This document shows positions 16,752-24,093 of a stretch of 64,000 nucleotides of DNA, piece after piece (the first letter of the stretch is position 1; every line of letters starts with the position of its first letter). This stretch comes from Paenibacillus sp. MAHUQ-63 (GTDB taxonomy: Bacteria > Bacillota > Bacilli > Paenibacillales > NBRC-103111). The DNA lies in contig NZ_JARADB010000003.1 in NCBI RefSeq assembly GCF_028765165.1, forward strand, positions 1,061,943-1,125,942, written 5' to 3'. The position numbers were made by a program, and so were the translations under genes. The notes under the pieces were generated by a model. The model was not told the origin of the DNA. It saw nothing but the letters and a program-made list of their open reading frames with translations, and did not search any database.

Positions 16752-16786
16752 TAATAGTGCCTTCCAGTTGCTGGAAAGCACTATTA
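16752..16786 (-). terminator. Terminator of the MerR/coiled-coil gene
   Basis: A 16-bp stem with one mismatch (16752-16767 with 16771-16786) and a 3-nt loop lies 18 nt after the stop at 16805. A T-rich stretch follows on the minus strand. Confidence 0.7.
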
Positions 16787-16804
16787 ATTATGCCTGATGG
16801 AGGA

Positions 16805-18121
16805 TTAATTCGTGACCTGAAAGCCTAAAAATTTAGCAATTCTGTCGAGTACTTGTTGCTGTGTTGTCAGTTTTAAAAGGATATCGTCATATTTTTTGTT
16901 TAGTGCTTCTTCTTTTTTAGTCATATTACTTTTGAGCTTCTGTTCTAACTCCTCATTTACGATTTGGGTGAGCAAATGGAGCGCATCACGCATTTCAGAA
17001 ACTTCTTCAGCAATTCCGTCCGTGCATTTGGTTTGTAAGTCTGCTGTTTGAATTAAGCTGCGCAGCTCGGTTACTTTGTCAGATAAGGCGTCATTTCGTT
17101 GGATCAGTGATTCTGAAACAGCTTTCATCTCACTACGGAGCTTCTGTTCCAACGCTTCATTCACCTTATTACTGTGAGACTGAATCACATTACGCAGTTC
17201 CTTTACACCCTGCATAACGTTTTCAGATTGTTGGTCAAGTAATTCCTTTGTGGCGATAAGTATTTCAGCCTTAAGCTCTTGCTCCGAAACTTTTATCTTC
17301 TGTTGAATGGTTTGGATCGTGTTGTGCAATCCCTTTACTTCTAATGAGGCATCCTCCAATTGAGTGTTCAGTAAATCAATTGTTGCAATAACCTCGCTTG
17401 TTATGTCCTGTTGGAACAGCTCAGCTACCTTTCTATCGAGAACCTGGAATACGCTGCTCAATCCCGCCACTTCCTCAAAATGGGCATTATAACGTTTGCG
17501 CAGCTCCCATACATCCTTGGAAACAGCTTCGTATTGTTGACTAAGCAGCTCCTTTACTGACGTAAGTATAACACCTTTCAGATCTTCCTCTGATACCTCT
17601 GTAACCTCCCCAGGTGATAAAGCACTAACGCCTGAAACAGATGATATACTCACCTTTTGATTCCGATCGTCGATAGCATCCTTTACTTTCTCGGGCGTTT
17701 TATTCGTTTCCGTTTTTTGTCTAAGGTGCTGTACCAATTGTCGCAGGTTCATTGTTTCTTTACTTAACTCCGAGATGGAATTGTTGGCAGGAAGAGGTAT
17801 TGGGGAGTCTGGAACAGATGGGTTTGTCGGCAGCAAGGATTTTGTTTCCGGTGGCGAAGATTTCCTTTCCTTATTCAGTGTGGTAACAGCCTTCTCGCGC
17901 ATTTCTTGTAAGTCCTCTTTAATTAGCTTTACTGACTTATTAGCTTCCTTCATTTTAGAAATGAATTGAAACATTTCAATAGCTTCTTCCGAGTACTTTA
18001 GGGCTCCGCCCGCCGTTATGATCGGAAGAAATTCGCGAAATTGATTGGACCATTCCACTACAGTTGCCCGTGTTTTTCCAATTTTACTGGCGATCTCGTT
18101 GACTTTGTATGTTCTTTTCAT
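16805..18121 (-). CDS. MerR-type helix-turn-helix protein with long coiled coil
   Basis: Residues 1-60 of this 438-residue protein form a MerR-like winged helix (YKVNEIASKIGKTRATVVEW). A Pro/Ser-rich linker follows at about 85-120, then a long helical coiled-coil region from about 120 to 430. Within it, related segments recur near 184-210, 286-316, 332-358 and 368-397, each with a pattern like KELL.QQ...V...V.ELR..IQ. There is no signal peptide or membrane span, so it is cytoplasmic and presumably DNA-bound. The architecture recalls MerR-headed proteins such as RacA that tie DNA to cell structures, but no specific homologue is recognised. It sits alone between the glycosyltransferases and the galactarate genes and has its own terminator. 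Confidence 0.75.
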   Translation of the reverse strand: MKRTYKVNEIASKIGKTRATVVEWSNQFREFLPIITAGGALKYSEEAIEMFQFISKMKEANKSVKLIKEDLQEMREKAVTTLNKERKSSPPETKSLLPTNPSVPDSPIPLPANNSISELSKETMNLRQLVQHLRQKTETNKTPEKVKDAIDDRNQKVSISSVSGVSALSPGEVTEVSEEDLKGVILTSVKELLSQQYEAVSKDVWELRKRYNAHFEEVAGLSSVFQVLDRKVAELFQQDITSEVIATIDLLNTQLEDASLEVKGLHNTIQTIQQKIKVSEQELKAEILIATKELLDQQSENVMQGVKELRNVIQSHSNKVNEALEQKLRSEMKAVSESLIQRNDALSDKVTELRSLIQTADLQTKCTDGIAEEVSEMRDALHLLTQIVNEELEQKLKSNMTKKEEALNKKYDDILLKLTTQQQVLDRIAKFLGFQVTN

Positions 18122-18483
18122 GGTTATCTATTGTCATCCTTTCTTTTATGTTCATAAGGCTAGGCAATAGCTGTAACATTGTATTCAGGACATTGGATTT
18201 ATGACAATGAAAAAAGGGCAGTTCCTCCCCTCATGCGATCCCACCATCAATAGTAATATAATGATTAGTGATGCCCCTTCAGCCCTCCACCATTATTCTG
18301 CAAACCAAAAACCGGAACCCCTACGGAGTCCCGGCCCTCACTACCCTACCTCGCTCAACTTCCCATCCCGACGCCGATAGCAATTCTCCTCCGGCATCGC
18401 TCACAAGCGCTTCGACCGTTCCTTCACCGGGTGCTTCAATAATCAGCAAGGCTTGTCTCCATCCTGTTCAACAACTCTGAACA
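18122..18483. other. Intergenic stretch with a possible gene remnant
   Basis: Between garR and the MerR-type gene, a 49-codon open minus-strand stretch at 18321-18467 has protein-like composition (ALLIIEAPGEGTVEAL). It recalls the C-terminal beta-sandwich of a glycoside hydrolase, but it has no start or ribosome site and is bounded by stops. It may be a decayed fragment. The rest holds the MerR-gene promoter; no other feature was seen. Confidence 0.3.
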
Positions 18484-19365
18484 TCATCTGCTCACTTCTA
18501 CCTTCGCAAGCTTCTCGTAATATCGAATGAGGCTTCCGTGATCACAATCGCCCAATCCGTCTACCTTGAGTGCCTGCATCATCTCCATAACGGAAGCAGT
18601 GAGCGGCAGTGGAACGCCGACCTCATGAGAGGTCTCGAGAACGTTGAGCAGGTCCTTTATATGAAGATTGATCCGGAATCCTGGGTCGAATTGGCGGTCC
18701 ATCACCAGCGGAGCTTTGGCATCCAGCACCGTACTGCCGGCAAGTCCCCCTCGGATCGCCTGATAAACCAACTCCGGCTGAACACCGACTTTGCTCGCTA
18801 GGACGAATGCCTCGGACATCGCTGCGATGCCCAGAGCCACGATAATTTGATTCGCCAGCTTCGTTACGTTGCCCGCCCCAATATCGCCGGTGCGCACCAC
18901 AGAGGCAGCCATCGCTTTCATAATCTCATAACATTGGTCGAAAATCTCCTGCTTGCCCCCCGCCATGACCGACAGTGTCCCTTCAATCGCCTTGGGCTCT
19001 CCGCCGCTGACGGGTGCATCCAGCATTTCTATTCCCTTCTCGCCTAGTCGCTGTGCAATCTCTTGACTCGTCAGAGGAGCAATCGAGCTCATATCAATCA
19101 GGACGGTGCCGGGCTTGGCCCCTTCGATAATACCGTTCGGGCCTAATGCCACTTCCTTCACCTGTGGAGAATTCGGCAGCATCGTGATCACCACATCCGA
19201 TTGCTCCGCTACGGCCTTAGGCGAATCAGCCGACATTGCACCCAATGCGACGAGCTCCGCCGCACCCTTGTTCGTTGCCAGAACGACCAGCTCATAACCG
19301 GCTTTTACTAAATTTAGGCTCATCGGCTTCCCCATAATACCGAGTCCAATAAATCCGACCTTCAT
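18484..19365 (-). CDS. garR: 2-hydroxy-3-oxopropionate (tartronate semialdehyde) reductase
   Basis: This 293-residue cytoplasmic dehydrogenase of the 3-hydroxyisobutyrate dehydrogenase family would reduce tartronate semialdehyde to glycerate. The Rossmann motif GFIGLGIMGKPM opens the protein, DAPVSGGEPKAIEGTL is the substrate-binding segment, and GNVTKLANQ contains the catalytic Lys of the family. AGGAGG lies 7 nt upstream of the ATG. It follows the DapA-family gene by 23 nt in the same operon as garD, which favours the galactarate role over other family members. Confidence 0.85.
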   Translation of the reverse strand: MKVGFIGLGIMGKPMSLNLVKAGYELVVLATNKGAAELVALGAMSADSPKAVAEQSDVVITMLPNSPQVKEVALGPNGIIEGAKPGTVLIDMSSIAPLTSQEIAQRLGEKGIEMLDAPVSGGEPKAIEGTLSVMAGGKQEIFDQCYEIMKAMAASVVRTGDIGAGNVTKLANQIIVALGIAAMSEAFVLASKVGVQPELVYQAIRGGLAGSTVLDAKAPLVMDRQFDPGFRINLHIKDLLNVLETSHEVGVPLPLTASVMEMMQALKVDGLGDCDHGSLIRYYEKLAKVEVSR

Positions 19366-19388
19366 CGAAAGTTCCTCCTATCTCCCGT

Positions 19389-20279
19389 CTAGATGGCTCC
19401 CATTTCCGTCAAAATAGCTCTGAGTTTCTTGCGGTTCTCTTCGGTAGCAGCCGTATTCGGCAGAATCGAGCTGCCTACCTCCAGGCCAAGCAAATTCATT
19501 GCTTCCTTCGTGACGACCGGGAAGCTGGCCAGATTGAACGCCATCCGCAGCGGAGCCAGCTTGAACTGAGCTTCGCGCGCCGCCGGCAAATCGCCGGACA
19601 TAAACTTATTATAAATATCCACCACAAGGTCCGGTACGATATTGGCCGTGGAAGCAACGCAGCCGACGGCACCGTACGCCAGAGAGCCAAGGATCATCAC
19701 GTCACGGCCAGCCATAACCTTGAAGCCTTTCTCTCTGGTCCTGCGAATGTACTCGGCAGTTAACGTCATATCGCCGCTGCTATCCTTCACCCCGACGATA
19801 TTCGGAATATCGGCCAGCCGTTCCATCAATCGAACGGTAATATTGTTACCTACCCGATCCGGGTTATTGTAGAGAAGCACAGGGAGCGAGGTTGCGTCCG
19901 CAATGGTTCGGAAATGCCGATAGAGCTCATCCTCGTTCGGCGTCAGAAACATCGGAGGCAGAATGGTGATCGCTTGTACCCCCGAATCCTCTCCCATTCG
20001 CGCCAGTTTGACGCATTCCTTGGTCGTGATGGCACCGATCCCCATGTACACAGGCACTCGGCCTCCCGCTTGATCAAGGGTTACACGAACCGCCAGCTCC
20101 TGCTGTTCATGATCAAGACCATAGAACTCCCCATTGCTGCCCAGCGATAAAATGCCATGAACTCCGCCCTTGATTACATGCTCTACAACCCGGCGCAAGC
20201 CTTGCACCTCCACGCATTCTTCCGCATCCACCGGAGTAACGATGGGCGGTATGACCCCGCGAATCCAACCTGTATCCAT
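19389..20279 (-). CDS. DapA-family aldolase/dehydratase of the galactarate pathway
   Basis: This 296-residue class I aldolase-fold protein shows LGSNGEFYGL (the GxxGE pattern), LLYNNPDRVG with the active-site Tyr, and VGVKDSSGD with the Schiff-base Lys. Family relatives include dihydrodipicolinate synthase, 5-dehydro-4-deoxyglucarate dehydratase and keto-deoxy sugar acid aldolases. The operon places it between garD, which makes 5-dehydro-4-deoxyglucarate, and garR, which uses tartronate semialdehyde. It therefore most likely splits the garD product to pyruvate plus tartronate semialdehyde, or dehydrates it; the sequence alone does not decide. GAGGAGG is present upstream of the ATG. Confidence 0.82.
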   Translation of the reverse strand: MDTGWIRGVIPPIVTPVDAEECVEVQGLRRVVEHVIKGGVHGILSLGSNGEFYGLDHEQQELAVRVTLDQAGGRVPVYMGIGAITTKECVKLARMGEDSGVQAITILPPMFLTPNEDELYRHFRTIADATSLPVLLYNNPDRVGNNITVRLMERLADIPNIVGVKDSSGDMTLTAEYIRRTREKGFKVMAGRDVMILGSLAYGAVGCVASTANIVPDLVVDIYNKFMSGDLPAAREAQFKLAPLRMAFNLASFPVVTKEAMNLLGLEVGSSILPNTAATEENRKKLRAILTEMGAI

Positions 20280-20307
20280 GACAACACTCCTCCTCTAATG
20301 ATTATGA

Positions 20308-21843
20308 TCAGGTGACGGGTCCCGGGTTAAATAAAGCGAGGTCATTGTGCAGTCCCCAATGGTCTGCCCAGGTTCGCTTCTTCCCGCTCGCGACATCCAG
20401 AATGAGATGGAACAGCTCCCAGCCCACTTCTTCGATGGTCGCCTCACCGGTCGCAATGGTTCCCGCATTCAGATCGATCAGATCATGCCATTGCTCGGCT
20501 AACGCGGTTCTCGTCGACACTTTGATGACCGGAGCGGCGGCCAATCCATAAGGAGTGCCTCTTCCCGTAGTAAACACCTGTACATTGATGCCGGAAGCAA
20601 GCTGCAATGTGCCGCATACGAAATCGCTGGCAGGCGTCGCTGCGAACAGCAGCCCCTTCTGGGTTGCTCTTTCGCCAGGAGACAGGACACCGGCAATCGG
20701 ACTCGTACCCGATTTGACGATAGATCCGAGCGACTTCTCGACGATGTTGACTAAGCCGCCTCTTTTATTCCCGGGTGTCGTATTCGCGCTGCGATCCGCG
20801 CTGCCGCGCTGCAAGTAATCATCATACCAATCCATCTCACGGATTAAAGCCCGCCCGACATCCTCATTAACTGCGCGAGGTGTTAACAAGTGAATGGCGT
20901 CCCTGACCTCCGTCACTTCCGAGAACAACACCGTAGCTCCGGCACGTACAAGTAAATCAGCGGCGTATCCGACAGCCGGATTCGCTGTAACTCCCGAGAA
21001 TGCATCGCTTCCCCCGCATTGCAAGCCAACCACCAGCGAGGATGCCGGACAAGTCATGCGCTCCCGGCGGTTCAATCGGTCAAGGCGCTCCTCCGCCATC
21101 GCCATGATCGATCTGACCATTGGCATAAACCCGTGGCTCTCCTGCAGGGTTACGATCTGATCGGAGGCGCCTCCTGGCGCTATCCGTTCGGGAAGCAGCT
21201 TTTCACATCCCAGCCCGACGACCATGAGTTCACCGCCGAAGTTCGGATTTTGCGCGAGATTTTGAATTGTGCGTATCGGAATGATGGCGTCAGGCGCGTT
21301 AATCGCCACTCCGCAGCCGTAGGTATGGGTCAGTGCGATCACATCTTCGACGTTCGGAAAGCGGGGAAGCAGCTCTTCTTTAATTTGCCTTACTGCGAAG
21401 TTCAACACACCGGCTACGCACTGCACACTCGTCGTGATGCCTAGAATATTTTTGGTCCCAACACTTCCATCCTCGTTCAAGTACCCCTCAAACGTATAAC
21501 CATCCAACGGAGGAATAGTTTCCGGTAAGTTGCCTGCTAAAGGGAGCTCCGCCAATTGAGGAGGAGTCGGCATTCTCACCAATGACTCGTCGATCCGGCT
21601 CCCCCTCGTTATCCCTTTCATCGCATACCCGATGACCTCTCCATAACGGATGATAGCCTCATCCGGATTTAGATCAGCAAGAGCCACCTTATGCCCCTGC
21701 GGAACATCTTGCAGGAGCTCGAGGCCGCAGGGAAATACCGTTCCTTCCCGCAGTCCTCCTGCATTGGCAACAATCGCCATATTATCTTTCGGATTCACCT
21801 GGATGTACAGCGGCTTTTCGCTTTCAACACGTTGAACAGTCAC
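20308..21843 (-). CDS. garD: Galactarate dehydratase
   Basis: The 511-residue enzyme dehydrates galactarate to 5-dehydro-4-deoxy-D-glucarate. It matches GarD of the UxaA/altronate hydrolase family from end to end. An N-terminal SAF-like domain contains FPCGLELLQDVPQGHKVAL, followed by the GSVGTKNILGITTSVQC and HTYGCGVAINAPDA segments with conserved Cys. A C-terminal domain has GLQCGGSDAFSGVTANP. Start is GTG with GAGGGGG 8 nt upstream. It leads the garD, DapA-family, garR operon and is divergent from a LysR gene, with a dyad (21888-21905) between them. Confidence 0.93.
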   Translation of the reverse strand: MTVQRVESEKPLYIQVNPKDNMAIVANAGGLREGTVFPCGLELLQDVPQGHKVALADLNPDEAIIRYGEVIGYAMKGITRGSRIDESLVRMPTPPQLAELPLAGNLPETIPPLDGYTFEGYLNEDGSVGTKNILGITTSVQCVAGVLNFAVRQIKEELLPRFPNVEDVIALTHTYGCGVAINAPDAIIPIRTIQNLAQNPNFGGELMVVGLGCEKLLPERIAPGGASDQIVTLQESHGFMPMVRSIMAMAEERLDRLNRRERMTCPASSLVVGLQCGGSDAFSGVTANPAVGYAADLLVRAGATVLFSEVTEVRDAIHLLTPRAVNEDVGRALIREMDWYDDYLQRGSADRSANTTPGNKRGGLVNIVEKSLGSIVKSGTSPIAGVLSPGERATQKGLLFAATPASDFVCGTLQLASGINVQVFTTGRGTPYGLAAAPVIKVSTRTALAEQWHDLIDLNAGTIATGEATIEEVGWELFHLILDVASGKKRTWADHWGLHNDLALFNPGPVT

Positions 21844-21887
21844 ATGGATAACCCCCTCGCATAAGCACTTGTTCCTGAATTGAACTT

Positions 21888-21905
21888 ATAGTAATCTAGA
21901 ACTAT
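21888..21905. promoter_or_regulatory. Candidate LysR operator between garD and its regulator
   Basis: ATAG-N10-CTAT forms an inverted repeat containing a T-N11-A core typical of LysR-type sites. It lies 45 nt upstream of garD and 67 nt upstream of the LysR gene. Confidence 0.55.
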
Positions 21906-21971
21906 CGAAAAGTAAAAGTGATTAAAATTCGTTTTCTCTAAATAAATTTAAGAGTTAGGGAGGGATCGTAC

Positions 21972-22892
21972 ATGGAGTTGAAGCAGCTGGAGTACATGAT
22001 CCAAATTGCCGAAGACAACAACATTACCAGGGCTGCGGAGAAACTGTTCATTACGCAATCCGCTCTAAATCAGCAGCTCCTGAAGCTTGAGAATGAGCTG
22101 GGTACGCAGCTCTTCGTACGTTCCAGAAATAATTGGCATCTGACTCAGGCCGGTGCCATCTATGTTGAGAACGCCAAGCGTATCCTACTGATCAAGAAAG
22201 AGACCTACAACAAAATCAATGACCTGCTTGCGATCAAGGAAGGAACCCTGAAGATCGGTTTAACTCCGGAAAGAGGTACCGACATGTTTGCAGCCATTTA
22301 TCCGGGTTTTTATAATAAATATCCCAAAGTACGGATCGAGCCCCTTGAAATGACCGTCAAAGAGCAGCAACAGGCCATATCCCTAAGTCATTTGGACATC
22401 GGCTTTGTCACGCTTCAGCAGGCTCAAAAAACGAAAGATGCGTATATCCCGATCTGTTCTGAGGAGATCATCTTATGTATTCCCGGTACCCACCCACTCG
22501 CGCATTTGGGAGGCCGCCTCGGGGAGCCGCTTCCTGAAATCAGCCTTAAGCTCTTTATCGAGGATTCATTCGCCGTCATGCGGAGAGGTTCCACATTAAG
22601 GGAAATTTATGACGATCTCTTGGCCGAAGAGGATATTTCTCCTCCCATATTATTGGAAACCCGAAGCTGTCAAACTTTATTAGAAATGGTCGCCGAGGGC
22701 ATCTGTTGTTCAGTCCTTCCAATCAGTTATGCCGGCTCCCGGCCGAATGTCTCCTACTTCTCCCTACGTCAGCATCCGGTGTGGGAAATTGCCGCAAGCT
22801 ATAAAAGAGACAGCTATCTGAATCAAGCGGCGAAAGAATTAATCGCGCTTTGTAAAGATTATTGGGAGCGAAAGATGAGCGGGTTGAAATGA
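21972..22892 (+). CDS. LysR-family transcriptional regulator
   Basis: This 306-residue regulator has an N-terminal winged helix (MELKQLEYMIQIAEDNNITRAAEKL read in two halves, residues 1-60) with TQSALNQQLLKLENELG as the recognition region. A periplasmic-binding-fold effector domain (about 90-300) follows. The start has a GGGAGGGAT ribosome site. It diverges from garD, the usual arrangement for a LysR regulator and its target, so galactarate or a pathway intermediate is the likely effector. It converges with the GH105 gene and shares a terminator with it. Confidence 0.9.
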   Translation: MELKQLEYMIQIAEDNNITRAAEKLFITQSALNQQLLKLENELGTQLFVRSRNNWHLTQAGAIYVENAKRILLIKKETYNKINDLLAIKEGTLKIGLTPERGTDMFAAIYPGFYNKYPKVRIEPLEMTVKEQQQAISLSHLDIGFVTLQQAQKTKDAYIPICSEEIILCIPGTHPLAHLGGRLGEPLPEISLKLFIEDSFAVMRRGSTLREIYDDLLAEEDISPPILLETRSCQTLLEMVAEGICCSVLPISYAGSRPNVSYFSLRQHPVWEIAASYKRDSYLNQAAKELIALCKDYWERKMSGLK

Positions 22893-22913
22893 AAAGAGCG
22901 GACTGCAATAAAT

Positions 22914-22945
22914 AACCGCCCTACCACGAATTGTGTAAGGCGGTT
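22914..22945. terminator. Shared terminator of LysR and GH105 genes
   Basis: AACCGCC (22914-22920) pairs with GGCGGTT (22939-22945) between the convergent genes, with a partly paired inner region. Confidence 0.6.
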
Positions 22946-22952
22946 TCATGTA

Positions 22953-24059
22953 TTACAGCTCCGAGAGCAGAACCTCGGTATAGGCCATAAGCAGTGGCGC
23001 AACGCCATGTCCATTATTACTCACAATGATTTCATTCTCTGTGTAATACTTGAAGCTTCCATCGCGCACCTTACCGGTATCAGGGTTTGTGCCAAGCCCC
23101 GCACTTCTGCAGATCCCGCCAAGCAGCACTTCACCATTCTCCTCGCGGAGATATCGCTGGGTTGTGCCATGAAATGCAGATTTGCCGCAATCGGCGTACT
23201 CTTCAGCAAGATAGCCAAGGCGTGAACCTTTCAGCATGGCATATGCAAGCATCAAAGTTCCGCTGGATTCCAAATAATTCCCCGGGCGATCCCCCATATC
23301 GACAACCTGATACCACATCCCCCCGCTATGCTGGTAAGGCAGCATACCGTCTAATGTTTCATGCAAAATCAATTTCAATGGCTCACTATCAACCTGTACA
23401 TCTTCCAGAAGTTCAAGCACATCAACCAATGCCATCACAAACCAGCCTACGGCGCGACCCCACACGTTCGGAGACATCCCTGTCGTTTTGTCGCACCAAA
23501 ACATCTCTCTGCTCTCGTCGTAAGCATGATAGTACAAGCGGTTCTCTTCGTTAAAAATAAACTTCCTAACGTTCATAAACTGATGCATAGTATCCGAATA
23601 ATTCTTATTTTCCTCAAACTCCTTGATGTACTGTACATAAAACGGTTGCCCCATGTAAAGTCCATCCAGCCAAATTTGGTGAGGATAATTTTCTTTATGC
23701 CAGAAGCTGCCTGACTTTGTTCTTGGATATGTCTTCAGTTGATCATAAATCAAGTCAAGCACTTGCTTATATTTGGGATCTTTCTCTTTCTTGTATAAGT
23801 CAAAGAGAATGGTCGCCGGTCTAACCTGATCAATACTATAATAACGCACATCAATGGCAGGGATGCTGCCCTTCTCATCATATAGGCGATCGATGAAATT
23901 TTTGACAAACAGATAATATTCTTCTTTCCCGGTTTGCTTATAGCTGTCCATATACGATTTGAGAATGCAATTCTCTATATAATGCCACCGCAAGGAAAAC
24001 CATTTCCCTTCACCCTCTAAATATTGGTCTCTTATTTGATCCAGCATTTGATAGTTCAT
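22953..24059 (-). CDS. GH88/GH105 unsaturated rhamnogalacturonyl hydrolase (YteR-like)
   Basis: This 368-residue cytoplasmic enzyme would remove the 4,5-unsaturated uronic acid that pectate or rhamnogalacturonan lyases leave on oligosaccharides. The (alpha/alpha)6-barrel signatures are IWLDGLYMGQPF, containing the catalytic Asp, and VWGRAVGWFVMAL. There is no signal peptide. I chose ATG 24059 because GAGAGGTG lies 6 nt upstream; ATG 24080 has no ribosome site. It closes the lplB-lplC-SBP-regulator operon, which points to import of an unsaturated rhamnogalacturonan disaccharide or short oligosaccharide. Confidence 0.9.
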   Translation of the reverse strand: MNYQMLDQIRDQYLEGEGKWFSLRWHYIENCILKSYMDSYKQTGKEEYYLFVKNFIDRLYDEKGSIPAIDVRYYSIDQVRPATILFDLYKKEKDPKYKQVLDLIYDQLKTYPRTKSGSFWHKENYPHQIWLDGLYMGQPFYVQYIKEFEENKNYSDTMHQFMNVRKFIFNEENRLYYHAYDESREMFWCDKTTGMSPNVWGRAVGWFVMALVDVLELLEDVQVDSEPLKLILHETLDGMLPYQHSGGMWYQVVDMGDRPGNYLESSGTLMLAYAMLKGSRLGYLAEEYADCGKSAFHGTTQRYLREENGEVLLGGICRSAGLGTNPDTGKVRDGSFKYYTENEIIVSNNGHGVAPLLMAYTEVLLSEL

Positions 24060-24093
24060 ATACGACACCTCTCCCAACATGATAATGATTCAT

